From positions 3,224,001 to 3,288,000 of the forward strand of contig NZ_CP101456.1 of NCBI RefSeq assembly GCF_024362485.1: a stretch of DNA of 64,000 nt. Direction: 5' to 3'. Made by a program: the position numbers and the translations under genes. The notes beneath the pieces are model-generated. The model was not told where the DNA came from and made no database searches. It saw nothing but the letters and a program-made list of their open reading frames with translations. Shown here one piece after another: positions 26,665-34,208 of this stretch (the first letter of the stretch is position 1; every line of letters begins with the position of its first letter). The DNA comes from Natronobeatus ordinarius (GTDB lineage Archaea; Halobacteriota; Halobacteria; Halobacteriales; Natrialbaceae).

Positions 26665-28563
26665 TTAATAGTGCCAGGTAGGGAAGTCCCACCCGTTTGA
26701 GAAGTTCTCGATCGGACCGCGTAGCCCCGCAGTGTAGCCAACCAGGTCGTCAGGGAACGCCAGCATAATGTACGGTTGCTCTTCTGCGAGGTTCACGAAT
26801 AACTCCTCGAAGATAGCTTGAATTTCTTCCTGGCTCTCCGCACTGCGCGCGTCGGCGAAGAGACCCTCGGCGTCGAACTCGGGGTAGTACCCGACGGGGT
26901 TGTACATCGTGGTGGCCCCGTCGAAGAAGACATCGTTCGCCTGTGGATTCCGCGGATACGTGTTCAACCCGAACACGACCGACATGTCCCAGGATTCGTT
27001 CGACGTCACCGAACGCGGACCTGGGTTCCAGGGAGACGGTTCATCCCACGTCAAACCGGCATCGGGGTCCTCGCCACCTTCCGGATCTGCGGTCCAGTAC
27101 TCGTTGTTAAACCGATCTCCCCCGATCGCTTCGGGCTCCACCTCGATCCCGAGATTGTCCCCCAGTTCTTGCGCGGTGTACTCCGCTCTGAGCTGGCCGG
27201 TGGCCGAACCCGGGAAGTACAGGATGTCGAGCACCACCTGGTCTCCGTCGGGGGTCACCATGTCGTCCCCGTCGAAGTGGTAATCGTACTCCGACTGGTC
27301 GAAGGCATCCTGCGCAAGATCCCGTGCGACCTCCGATCCGTAGAGATCGCCGACCCCGAACATCGGGATGTCGTCTTCACCGGGGTAAAAGTTCGAAAAC
27401 TGTGGCTGCCACGTGAAGTGAGGTTCGGCGTTCCCGCGGTAAACCCCTGCGATGAACTCCTCTTTGTTGATCGCACAGGCCAGCGCCTGTCGGAACTCTT
27501 TGATCTGGAAGAGGTTCCCCGGCCCCGCGTTCCAGCCGTTGTCTCGCATGTTGACCGAGAGGATGTTGTTGTACGGCTGTGGGATGGTGTACGTATCGAC
27601 GTCGGGGTTCTCCTGGAACTCCGCGAAACGGTCCGGCGGGATGTCAGCCGTATCCGCCTCACCGGCCTCGAGCGCGCCCACACGGGTCGCTTCCTCTTCG
27701 ACGATGTCTACCCGCAGCTCCTCGAAGTATGGCGCGTTACTGAAGAGGTGGGGGACGCCGTCGGCCTCCTGCAGGTAGTAGTCGTCGTTACGGACGTACC
27801 GGGTTCCCGCACCCCGCTCCCACTCCTCGAGCACGTACGGCCCCAGGTTGCCAGTGAACTGGAGTTCGATGAGTTCTTCGTTCTGACGGAGCCCATCGTC
27901 GTCCTCCTCATCGACGTACGGTTCCACGAGATCCTTCGGGATCGGATACTCGAGCGGGGTGTAGGTCTCGGGCCACAACAATTCCGCGTCCTCCAGTTCC
28001 GCCTGGAACTCGAGGTCCCCGGTTTGCTCGACGTTGATCCCGGCCCAATCGCTCGAACTGGCGGTGTTCGCCCAGTCGCTCTGGTGGAGTTCTTCGATCT
28101 GGTAGACGAACGACTCGGCGTCGACCTGTCCGTACGGGTCGCTGAACTCGAGGCCGTCACGGATCTCGAATACCCACACGTTCCCCCCATCCTCGGTCCA
28201 CAGGTCGTACAGCAGCGGGAAGAGTTCTTGATCGGCGTCGAAGGTGTACCCCTGGTCCAGCGCGTATCCGATCGCTGACCCGGCTCCAGCTTCCGTGTTG
28301 TACAGCGGGTTCAGCGTCGTGAACGTCGCGTGGTGCATGTTGGTGAACCTGCCGCCCACCTCTGGCAGTTCCTCGGCGTCGTGGTCGACGCCTCCGTCGC
28401 TGTCCCCGAACCCGCCGTCGTCGTCTCCGCCATCGTCGCCTCCATCGTCGCTGGGATCGCCACCGGTACAGCCGGCGAGGCCCACTGTTGCACCAGCGCC
28501 AATGAGTCCGAGCATTTCTCGTCGCGATCGAGACGTAATGAATCGCCTTCCATCACCTGGCAT
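26665..28563 (-). CDS. family 5 ABC substrate-binding lipoprotein, system 3
   Basis: Extracytoplasmic receptor of 632 residues. The signal SRSRREMLGLIGAGATVG is Tat-like (RR) and ends in the lipobox LAGC. An acidic Gly/Asp tether (GGDDDGGFGDSDGG) leads into the SBP_bac_5 domain, with FTNMHHATFTTLNPLYNT, WVFEIRDGLEFSDPYG and LGPYVLEEWERG as landmarks. The ATG at 28563 was chosen over an in-frame GTG 12 bases upstream because of its spacing from the TATA box at 28590. It is only distantly similar to the system 1 receptor. Ligand unknown. It may also serve system 2, which lacks a receptor gene. Confidence 0.93.
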   Translation of the reverse strand: MPGDGRRFITSRSRREMLGLIGAGATVGLAGCTGGDPSDDGGDDGGDDDGGFGDSDGGVDHDAEELPEVGGRFTNMHHATFTTLNPLYNTEAGAGSAIGYALDQGYTFDADQELFPLLYDLWTEDGGNVWVFEIRDGLEFSDPYGQVDAESFVYQIEELHQSDWANTASSSDWAGINVEQTGDLEFQAELEDAELLWPETYTPLEYPIPKDLVEPYVDEEDDDGLRQNEELIELQFTGNLGPYVLEEWERGAGTRYVRNDDYYLQEADGVPHLFSNAPYFEELRVDIVEEEATRVGALEAGEADTADIPPDRFAEFQENPDVDTYTIPQPYNNILSVNMRDNGWNAGPGNLFQIKEFRQALACAINKEEFIAGVYRGNAEPHFTWQPQFSNFYPGEDDIPMFGVGDLYGSEVARDLAQDAFDQSEYDYHFDGDDMVTPDGDQVVLDILYFPGSATGQLRAEYTAQELGDNLGIEVEPEAIGGDRFNNEYWTADPEGGEDPDAGLTWDEPSPWNPGPRSVTSNESWDMSVVFGLNTYPRNPQANDVFFDGATTMYNPVGYYPEFDAEGLFADARSAESQEEIQAIFEELFVNLAEEQPYIMLAFPDDLVGYTAGLRGPIENFSNGWDFPTWHY

Positions 28564-28589
28564 GGATGATAACACCTGTCAATCAAGAC

Positions 28590-28597
28590 TATATAAA
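28590..28597 (-). promoter_or_regulatory. TATA box of ABC system 3
   Basis: TTTATATA on the minus strand lies 27-34 bases before the start codon at 28563, inside an AT-rich stretch (28585-28640). It is among the clearest archaeal TATA boxes in the window and should drive the five-gene operon running to 21964. Confidence 0.65.
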
Positions 28598-28770
28598 CTT
28601 ATCGGACATACATTGATTATGACTTATTGTCGCCTCGCACAATAGCAAAATTGAGCCATGATTCCAATAGATTCGAACCATATTAGCACCCTTGCGCAGC
28701 CCAACGACAATATTCGTCAGAATTACCGCGTGACAACGTTTGTCGAGAGACAGCTATGTTCTGTCGAGGC

Positions 28771-28868
28771 TGTAGTAACAACTGATACGGGTTACACACT
28801 GCTCGCCCGGGACAGTGCTGGTTGCTGAGTCGCGAGCAAGTGTGCAATAACGCCCAGCGGCTACTATA
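28771..28868. repeat. MITE-like palindromic repeat, copy B (shorter, decayed)
   Basis: About 98 bases. The left arm has TGTAGTAACA, then GGGTTACACACTGCTCGC, shared exactly with copy A (14209-14226). The right arm has GCGAGCAAGTGTGCAAT and GCGGCTACTATA, close to copy A. The central hairpin of copy A is mostly deleted. It lies 73 bases from copy C. Confidence 0.75.
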
Positions 28869-28903
28869 TGGTTCAAAACTCACCGTCTTTTCACGTCGAA
28901 AAG

Positions 28904-28927
28904 TAGTGGGAGGGAGATTTGAACGAC
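28904..28927. repeat. degenerate copy of the tRNA-Met 3' end (putative old attachment site)
   Basis: This 24-base stretch matches the 3' end of the tRNA gene at 29252-29275 with three mismatches. The ten bases before it (CGTCGAAAAG) also match those flanking the true tRNA. It lies between the two MITE-like repeats. Most likely it is a decayed attL-type site left by an integrative element. Confidence 0.6.
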
Positions 28928-28938
28928 GCCGAGACGTG

Positions 28939-29062
28939 CTATAGTACTCGTTGAAACGAGTTACACCCGGTCACAGCCGAGCGGGCAGCCTCGGCCTCGT
29001 TGGCGAGGCTGACCGCCAACGGTCGTGACCAGGTGTGCAATGACTTTCAACGGTTACTATAT
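28939..29062. repeat. MITE-like palindromic repeat, copy C
   Basis: About 124 bases. The left arm begins CTATAGTACTCGTTGAAACG. The right arm, inverted, begins ATATAGTAACCGTTGAAAG and continues CATTGCACACC, shared with copy A. A central hairpin contains AGCCTCGGCC / GGCGAGGCT. The outer TATAGTAACCGTT matches the left end of the IS630-type element at 63087. It has no coding capacity. Confidence 0.8.
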
Positions 29063-29116
29063 CTTTGGCACTCACGTCCGCCTCGCTACGCTCGGCGAGT
29101 TGTTCGCGCCAAAATA

Positions 29117-29140
29117 TAGCGGGAGGTAGATTTGAACTAC
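29117..29140. repeat. perfect 24-base copy of the tRNA-Met 3' end (putative attachment site)
   Basis: The 24 bases are identical to 29252-29275, the acceptor stem and T-arm end of the initiator tRNA gene. The flank TGTTCGCG..AAAA is also nearly the same as in front of the real gene. An inverted piece of the same T-arm (TTCAAATCTAC) follows at about 29175-29185. This is the pattern left when elements integrate at a tRNA 3' end and are later lost. Confidence 0.75.
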
Positions 29141-29251
29141 GCCCACTTCGCTCCCTGCGGTCGCTCGTGGTCTACTTCAAATCTACTCGTCGTACGTTCG
29201 ACGCTCACGGCGCTCGTCACTCCGTTCCTCGCTGTTGTTCGCGTCGAAAAG

Positions 29252-29326
29252 TAGCGGGAGGTAGATTTGAACTACCGATCTGCGGGTTATGAGCCCGCCG
29301 GAATCTCCTGGCTATCCCATCCCGCT
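29252..29326 (-). tRNA. initiator tRNA-Met (CAU)
   Basis: The 75-nt minus-strand sequence folds as a cloverleaf. The acceptor stem is AGCGGGA paired with TCCCGCT, plus discriminator A. The anticodon stem-loop is GCGGG-CTCATAA-CCCGC with anticodon CAU, and the T-arm has GTTCAAATC. The A1:U72 closing pair and the three consecutive G:C pairs in the anticodon stem are initiator features in archaea. CCA is not encoded. No intron is visible. The 3' end faces the repeat tract at 28.9-29.25 kb, where copies of its last 24 bases are found. Confidence 0.95.
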
Positions 29327-29386
29327 ACTTCCTTCTAACTCGGAGCAGTAGTTAAGGGTTGTGATTCGGCCACCGTATGCGACTTT

Positions 29387-29836
29387 CTACCGTTCGCTCC
29401 GGTGGACCTGCCACGTGTGGAGGCTCTCGAGGGTGTAGTTCACGAAGCAGCCGACGCCGATCCCGATCACGTTCGCCGCGATGTACCAGATGCCGACGTG
29501 CACGAGCGCGATGAACACTGTGAGCGTCACGAGAAAGCCCGCGAATCGCACCTGATACGATCGGACCAGCCGCCAGCCGACCGCTCGAGCCCTGCTCGAG
29601 CCGTACGACGCGAACGTCAGGCGCTCGTTGATGACGAAGATCGTCCCGATCGCAGCGACCCAGGCGACGACCTTGGCGGGGACGAAGCTGACCGCGGCGA
29701 ACTCGACCAGTGCGAAGAGAAGACCATTGTCGACGAGCGCACCGACGAGCCCGGCGGAGGCAAACTGACCGAACCGCTTCGCAGAGTACAGGGCCCTGAG
29801 ACGGCGTCGAACCGCCTCGAACAGCGAGTCACGCAT
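29387..29836 (-). CDS. GtrA-like membrane protein
   Basis: A 149-residue protein with four predicted transmembrane helices (about 25-42, 51-71, 95-112 and 117-135). RFGQFASAGLVGALVDNGLLFAL and the later VGCFVNYTLESLHTWQVHR match the GtrA/DPMS family. These small proteins are thought to help flip polyprenyl-linked sugars across the membrane during cell-surface glycan synthesis. Here no glycosyltransferase is adjacent, so the role is only inferred from the family. It starts 110 bases after the tRNA gene's 5' side. Confidence 0.85.
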   Translation of the reverse strand: MRDSLFEAVRRRLRALYSAKRFGQFASAGLVGALVDNGLLFALVEFAAVSFVPAKVVAWVAAIGTIFVINERLTFASYGSSRARAVGWRLVRSYQVRFAGFLVTLTVFIALVHVGIWYIAANVIGIGVGCFVNYTLESLHTWQVHRSER

Positions 29837-29884
29837 TCTGGACGTCGACGCTGCGTGTCATCTCTCGTAGCCGTCGAAACGATT

Positions 29885-30487
29885 TCAGTCGGTTACCCGC
29901 CCAGCCCACTCGAGGAGTACCCGTTTACTGCCGGCGACGAGTTCCCGGAAGACCGGTGCGCCGTCGGAGAGCCAGAGGACGAACACGAACGCCATGAGTC
30001 CGAGCTGAAACCACATGTACGTCGAGAGCTCACCCGCGAGGAGGCCGTCCCAGTACTCGCCGACCATTCGGGTGAACGTCTCCCAGAAGCCGTGGTGGTG
30101 GCCGCCGGGCTCGGTCGGCGCGACCGGCCAGAGGATGCGCTCGATTGGGAACTCGCCTCGCTGGACGTACAGCGGGAGGACGTCCGCAGGGAGGTGCAGC
30201 AAGTAGCCGAGTCCGAACGCGACCCCGACCCGTGGTCGTCCGAGCAGCCGGGTGAGTACACCGACGGTTATCGCCAGCGGGATCGCGAAGAAGATCGAGT
30301 GACCGAGCGCGTACCCGCTCTCGAAGACGCCGAACTCCCACGCGAGTGGCTTGTCGATGAGGTCAGGGAGGACCGACGCGAAGACGACGACGATCGTCTC
30401 GAGGCCGTTCGGCGAGTCCCGGTAGTACGCGTGACAGCACAGCGAGTACGCGAGGTAGCCGACGACGGCGTGTTCCCACGGCCACAT
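29885..30487 (-). CDS. membrane-bound metal-dependent hydrolase (DUF457/YdjM type)
   Basis: A 200-residue protein with about four or five transmembrane segments, starting MWPWEHAVVGYLAYSL. Family landmarks are H6 in the first helix, VFASVLPDLIDKP (metal-binding DlID), HSIFFAIPLA and LGYLLHLPADVLP with a conserved His. These match the YdjM/DUF457 family of predicted metal-dependent hydrolases. Substrate unknown. It lies 48 bases upstream of the GtrA-like gene on the same strand and may be cotranscribed with it. Confidence 0.82.
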   Translation of the reverse strand: MWPWEHAVVGYLAYSLCCHAYYRDSPNGLETIVVVFASVLPDLIDKPLAWEFGVFESGYALGHSIFFAIPLAITVGVLTRLLGRPRVGVAFGLGYLLHLPADVLPLYVQRGEFPIERILWPVAPTEPGGHHHGFWETFTRMVGEYWDGLLAGELSTYMWFQLGLMAFVFVLWLSDGAPVFRELVAGSKRVLLEWAGRVTD

Positions 30488-30649
30488 ACGCTCGAGCCGT
30501 CGGACGAGCCGTGATTAGTTATGGGTCGCCTGTTGAGAGCGCGAGCCGACAGTCACGCCACGATCGGGGGACGTGAGCGCGATGGCCCGCTGTGCGTCCC
30601 GTCCCGGTTATCGAACGTTACTCGCGAGAAATGAGTCCGTACGTGCCGA

Positions 30650-30916
30650 TCAGACGACGAGTTCTCCCTTCGGCTCGAGGACGGTGACCTCCTCCGCGTC
30701 GGCGCGCTCGACCTCGAGGAAGTGCGGGAGGTAGTTTCGCAGCTCGTACTCTTCGACTTCGCTCTCGTCACCGACGGTGCACCAGAGCTGGACGCGGTCG
30801 GGACCGTGCCACTCCCCGTTTCTGCTGATCCCGAAACAGACCAGTTCCTCCCCGTCGTACTCGATGACGGCCCCCTTCCGGATGCCGGGGTCCCCGTGGA
30901 TGATGAGCCGCTTCAT
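30650..30916 (-). CDS. conserved haloarchaeal protein, HAH_0734 family
   Basis: An 88-residue acidic soluble protein starting MKRLIIHGDPGIRKGAVIEYDG. It ends in EEVTVLEPKGELVV. I recognise it as the small haloarchaeal HAH_0734 family, which has no known function. It is divergent from the L44e-S27e-aIF2alpha translation cluster, an arrangement that may point to a translation-related role. No cofactor or zinc motif is visible. Confidence 0.8.
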   Translation of the reverse strand: MKRLIIHGDPGIRKGAVIEYDGEELVCFGISRNGEWHGPDRVQLWCTVGDESEVEEYELRNYLPHFLEVERADAEEVTVLEPKGELVV

Positions 30917-31107
30917 AGCCGTCGGTTCGCGCGACGGGATAGTAAGGGCTTCGAAGGGGACGACGGAAGAGCCGGGGGCGAACGGAGCGTTCGGTTCCGG
31001 GCCGGTTCGGGTCGTCCACGCTCGATCTCGAGCATCGGAATCACACCACAGGAGGGACGCACAACCGTGTGCCAGTCACCCATACGGATCGCCGGCGAAC
31101 CAAATCC

Positions 31108-31116
31108 GTTTTAAAC
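31108..31116 (+). promoter_or_regulatory. TATA box of the L44e operon
   Basis: GTTTTAAAC lies 35-43 bases before the L44e start at 31151. It sits in the small palindrome CCGTTTTAAACGG. The spacing implies a short leader of roughly 10 bases. Confidence 0.5.
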
Positions 31117-31150
31117 GGGGCTGTCCTAGCCCACTCCAAGTGAGCTAACC

Positions 31151-31429
31151 ATGCAGATGCCACGCCGATTCAACACCTACTGTCCGCACTGTGACGCACA
31201 CCACGAACACGAAGTCGAGAAGGTCCGAACGGGCCGACAGACGGGGATGAAGTGGATCGACCGCCAGCGCAAGCGCTCTGAGGGGATCGGGAACAGCGGT
31301 AAGTTCTCGAAGGTACCGAGCGGTGACAAGCCGACGAAGAAGACCGACCTCAAATACCGCTGCAGCGAGTGTGGCAAAGCCCACCTCCGCGAGGGATGGC
31401 GCGCCGGCCGACTCGAGTTCCAGGAGTGA
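31151..31429 (+). CDS. rpl44e: 50S ribosomal protein L44e
   Basis: Zinc-ribbon protein of the archaeal large ribosomal subunit, near the E site. The 92 residues start [14 protein letters not shown]. Zinc ligands are C11 and C14 with C71 and C74 (CSEC). The central [17 protein letters not shown] is diagnostic for L44e/L36a. It is the first gene of a conserved archaeal cluster with S27e, aIF2-alpha, Nop10 and a PAC2-family protein. Confidence 0.97.
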   Translation: MQMPRRFNTYCPHCDAHHEHEVEKVRTGRQTGMKWIDRQRKRSEGIGNSGKFSKVPSGDKPTKKTDLKYRCSECGKAHLREGWRAGRLEFQE

Positions 31430-31434
31430 TTATC

Positions 31435-31608
31435 ATGGCAGGAAACTTCTACACCGTCCGCTGTAGCGACTGTGAGAACGAACAGATCGTCTTCGGCAAG
31501 GCCTCCACGGAGGTCGCCTGCGCTGTCTGCGGGACGACGCTCGCGACTCCGACGGGTGGCAACGCCGAGATCGACCACGAGATCGTCGAAACAGTCGAGT
31601 CACGATGA
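31435..31608 (+). CDS. rps27e: 30S ribosomal protein S27e
   Basis: Small-subunit ribosomal protein of 57 residues with a C4 zinc ribbon: C10, C13, C29 and C32 (VRCSDC ... ACAVCG). [20 protein letters not shown] is the family N-terminus. It starts five bases after the L44e stop and overlaps the aIF2-alpha start by four bases, so the three are cotranscribed and partly coupled. Confidence 0.96.
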   Translation: MAGNFYTVRCSDCENEQIVFGKASTEVACAVCGTTLATPTGGNAEIDHEIVETVESR

Positions 31609-32405
31609 AATACAGCGGCTGGCCCGACACCGGCGAGCTCGTCGTCGGCAAGATCGACGAGATCGAGGACTTCGGCGTCTTCGTCGACTTAGAGGAGTAC
31701 GAGGACAAACGCGGCCTGATCCACATCTCCGAAGTCGCGAGTGGCTGGATCAAGAACGTCCGCGATCACGTCCGCGAGGGCCAGATCGTCGTCTGCAAGG
31801 TGCTCGACGTCGACGAGAGCCACGAACAGATCGACCTCTCGCTGAAGGACGTCAACGACCACCAGCGCTCCGATAAGATCCAGGACTGGAAAAACGAGCA
31901 GAAGGCCGACAACTGGATGGAGCTGGCCTTCGGCGAGGACATCGGGAGCGAACAGTACATCTCGATCGCGAACGAACTCCTCGGCGCCCACGGCAGCCTC
32001 TACGACGGCTTCAAACAGGCCGCCATCCACGGCCACGAGGCCCTCGAGAACACCGACCTCGCCGACGACGAAGTCGACGCGATCGTCGAGACGGCTCGCG
32101 AGAACGTCTCGGTGCCGTACGTCAACGTCACCGGCTACGTCGACCTCGAGAACCCCGATCCCAGCGGCGTCGACGGCGTCCGCGAGGCGCTGAAAGCCGC
32201 CGAAGGGAACGGCGATGTGCCCGAGGAGATCGAGCTCGAGGTGACTTACGTCGGCGCGCCCGAGTACCGGATCAAAGTGCGTGCGCCGAACTACAAGGCC
32301 GCCGAGTCCGCCCTCGAAGAGAGCGCACGGCGGGCGGTCGCGGCCATCGGCGAGCACGGCGGCGACGGCGAATTCCACCGCGAGCGACGCACCGACGACG
32401 AGTAA
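31605..32405 (+). CDS. translation initiation factor aIF2 subunit alpha
   Basis: Alpha subunit of the heterotrimeric factor that brings initiator Met-tRNA to the small ribosomal subunit. The 266 residues comprise an S1/OB domain at about 8-84 ([34 protein letters not shown]), a helical middle domain at about 90-170, and a C-terminal alpha/beta domain at about 175-255 that binds aIF2-gamma. Length and domain order are standard. It overlaps rps27e by four bases and is followed seven bases later by nop10. Confidence 0.97.
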   Translation: MKYSGWPDTGELVVGKIDEIEDFGVFVDLEEYEDKRGLIHISEVASGWIKNVRDHVREGQIVVCKVLDVDESHEQIDLSLKDVNDHQRSDKIQDWKNEQKADNWMELAFGEDIGSEQYISIANELLGAHGSLYDGFKQAAIHGHEALENTDLADDEVDAIVETARENVSVPYVNVTGYVDLENPDPSGVDGVREALKAAEGNGDVPEEIELEVTYVGAPEYRIKVRAPNYKAAESALEESARRAVAAIGEHGGDGEFHRERRTDDE

Positions 32406-32411
32406 GACTCG

Positions 32412-32591
32412 ATGAAGTCGGACATTCGGGTCTGTTCGGCGTGGCGATCGGCCCACGACCGGCCGGTCTACACGCTCGCGGCGTCCTGTCCCGACTGTGG
32501 AGCCGACGCCGTCAACAGTGCGCCCGCACCGTTCGATCCAGCCGACCCCTACGGCGAGTACCGACGTGCTCTTAACGATCGCACTCGCTGA
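32412..32591 (+). CDS. nop10: Nop10, H/ACA RNP core protein
   Basis: A 59-residue protein of the archaeal H/ACA ribonucleoprotein that makes pseudouridine in rRNA together with Cbf5, Gar1 and L7Ae. It starts MKSDIRVCSAWRSAHDRPVY. Cysteines are C8, C26 and C29 (SCPDCG). The C-terminus PAPFDPADPYGEYRRAL is the signature Nop10 segment that binds Cbf5. The first zinc pair is reduced to a single Cys, with Ala-Trp following, a pattern I associate with haloarchaeal Nop10. Position between aIF2-alpha and the PAC2 protein is the conserved archaeal context. Confidence 0.93.
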   Translation: MKSDIRVCSAWRSAHDRPVYTLAASCPDCGADAVNSAPAPFDPADPYGEYRRALNDRTR

Positions 32592-32597
32592 TCCGAT

Positions 32598-33365
32598 ATG
32601 GACGAACTCGACATCGACGTGGTCGCCGACGTCGACCTCGACGACCCCGTACTCGTCGAGGGGTTGCCGGGGGTCGGTCACGTCGGAACGCTCGCCGCAG
32701 AACACTTACTTGAGGAACTCGACGCAGAGAGCACGCTCGTTCGACGCCTCTACTCCCACGAGTTCCCACCACAGGTTTCGATCGAAGACGGCGTTGCAGA
32801 GTTGACGTGCGCACAGGTCCACGCCATCGAGGTGCCCGAGGGACGCGATCTGCTCGTCCTGACCGGTGACCACCAGGCACAGACGAACGCCGGCCACTAC
32901 GTGCTCACCGACGCCTTCCTCGACGTCGCCGAAACGTTCGGCGCCAGCGAGGTGTACGCGCTCGGGGGCGTGCCGACGGGCGAACTCATCGAGGAGTACG
33001 CCGTCCTCGGTGCCGTAAGCGACGAGCACCTGATCGAACCGCTCGAGGACGCCGGCGTCGAGTTCCGCGGGGACGAACCCGCAGGCGGCATCGTCGGCGT
33101 CAGCGGCCTCCTTCTGGGGCTCGGAAAACGACGTGGCGTCGAGGCAGCGTGTCTGATGGGTGAGACGAGCGGCTATCTCGTCGATCCGAAGAGCGCCCGG
33201 GCGGTGCTCGAAGTGCTCGAGGAGTTACTCGGGTTCGACGTCGACTACGACTCGCTCGACGAGCGCGCCGACGAGATGGAAGACGTCGTCAGCAAGATCC
33301 AGGAGATGGAACGCCAGGGGTCGATGGACGTCCCGAGCGACGACGACCTGCGCTATATCGGCTGA
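32598..33365 (+). CDS. PAC2 / proteasome assembly chaperone family protein
   Basis: A 255-residue cytoplasmic protein. LVEGLPGVGHVGTLAAEHL at about 20-38 is the PAC2-family start, and GVSGLLLGLGKRRGVEAACLMGET near 165-190 is its second conserved block. Eukaryotic relatives help assemble the 20S proteasome alpha ring. Archaeal members are proposed to do the same, but this is not settled. It starts six bases after nop10 and completes the conserved translation/RNP cluster. Confidence 0.9.
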   Translation: MDELDIDVVADVDLDDPVLVEGLPGVGHVGTLAAEHLLEELDAESTLVRRLYSHEFPPQVSIEDGVAELTCAQVHAIEVPEGRDLLVLTGDHQAQTNAGHYVLTDAFLDVAETFGASEVYALGGVPTGELIEEYAVLGAVSDEHLIEPLEDAGVEFRGDEPAGGIVGVSGLLLGLGKRRGVEAACLMGETSGYLVDPKSARAVLEVLEELLGFDVDYDSLDERADEMEDVVSKIQEMERQGSMDVPSDDDLRYIG

Positions 33366-33500
33366 TTACCTCGTTCGAGCAGTCGACGACGCGACTGCTC
33401 GAGGTCGCCGCCCGATTCGACAGTCAGCGCACCGGAACAGTCAGTCGAGATGGCCTACCAACAGTTAAGACGACGGACGACCTAGATCCGTGCGACCACG

Positions 33501-33725
33501 ATGACCGATTACTCCGACGACGAGCAGCGGATTCTCTCGTACCTCCGCGAGAGTGCCGCCCGGGGCGAGCAGTACTTCCGGGCGAAGAACATCGCGGACG
33601 CGATCGGACTCTCTTCGAAGCAAGTCGGGGCAAGGCTCCCTCACCTCGCCGAGAAATCGGACGACGTAGACATCGAGAAGTGGGGCCGCGCCCGCTCGAC
33701 GACGTGGAAAGTGACGCTCAGCTAG
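33501..33725 (+). CDS. small winged-helix protein (DUF7123 type)
   Basis: A 74-residue protein starting MTDYSDDEQRILSYLRESA. The helix-turn-helix core FRAKNIADAIGLSSKQVGARLPHLAE and the closing beta hairpin IEKWGRARSTTWKVTLS are typical of small haloarchaeal wHTH proteins. It is probably a DNA-binding regulator; targets are unknown. It stands alone in front of a divergent-looking but same-strand SRPBCC gene. Confidence 0.78.
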   Translation: MTDYSDDEQRILSYLRESAARGEQYFRAKNIADAIGLSSKQVGARLPHLAEKSDDVDIEKWGRARSTTWKVTLS

Positions 33726-33742
33726 GGATTCCCTTCCACCGT

Positions 33743-33750
33743 CTTTTTAC
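33743..33750 (+). promoter_or_regulatory. TATA box of the SRPBCC gene
   Basis: CTTTTTAC lies 24-31 bases before the ATG at 33774, matching leaderless spacing. It starts 18 bases after the stop of the preceding gene. Confidence 0.5.
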
Positions 33751-33773
33751 GCGAGAGGACCGGACGTACCGGC

Positions 33774-34202
33774 ATGACCGTCCGGACCGAGCGCACGTTC
33801 GATCTCGCGATTCCTCCCGACCGCGTCTGGGAGTTCATCGCCGATCCCGGAAATCGAGCCGGAGCGATCAGCGTCGTCACCGACTACACCGTCAACGACG
33901 CCGACGCCACCCACGTGACCTGGCAGGTGAAGTTACCGATTCCGATGGTTCGGCGAACGATCACCGTCGAGACCGAGGACGTCAGCCGGCGGCCGCCGAC
34001 GTACGTCAGGTTCGTCGGGCGATCGAAAGTGCTGGACGTCACCGGCGAACACGAGATCACGCCGACCGAAAACGGGAGTTCACTCGAGAACCGGTTCACC
34101 GTCGAGGGGAAGCTCCCGGGGGTCGAAACGTTCTTCAAGCGGAACCTCGACGGCGAACTCGAGAACCTGCGCCGCGACCTCGAGGCCGCGGCGCGGCGCT
34201 AA
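33774..34202 (+). CDS. SRPBCC-fold (polyketide cyclase/START-like) protein
   Basis: A 142-residue soluble protein. MTVRTERTFDLAIPPDRVWEFIADPGN is the standard start of the SRPBCC helix-grip fold, a hydrophobic-ligand pocket. VTGEHEITPTENGSSLENRFTVEG lies in the later strands, and the last helix FFKRNLDGELENLRRDLEAAARR closes the pocket. Ligand unknown. It lies six bases before the nitrilase-family gene and is likely cotranscribed with it. Confidence 0.85.
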   Translation: MTVRTERTFDLAIPPDRVWEFIADPGNRAGAISVVTDYTVNDADATHVTWQVKLPIPMVRRTITVETEDVSRRPPTYVRFVGRSKVLDVTGEHEITPTENGSSLENRFTVEGKLPGVETFFKRNLDGELENLRRDLEAAARR

Positions 34203-34208
34203 TCCACC

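Larger units (their letters stand above)
28564..29251. other. gene-free tract with promoter, MITE-like repeats and tRNA-end remnants
   Basis: This 688-base stretch between ABC system 3 and the initiator tRNA has no gene. It holds the system 3 promoter, palindromic repeats at 28771-28868 and 28939-29062, and degenerate copies of the tRNA 3' end at 28904-28927 and 29117-29140. There is also an inverted fragment at 29167-29184. The mixture marks a site of repeated integration and excision. Confidence 0.7.

Noticed and set aside
28600-29250. CRISPR array
   Set aside because: The repeats are few, long, palindromic and diverged, with no regular spacers and no cas genes.
7458-29251. A complete genomic island carrying all three ABC systems with tRNA-derived ends
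   Set aside because: Copies of the tRNA 3' end were seen only within 350 bases of the tRNA. No matching left border was found near 7.5 or 14 kb, so the island boundaries cannot be supported.
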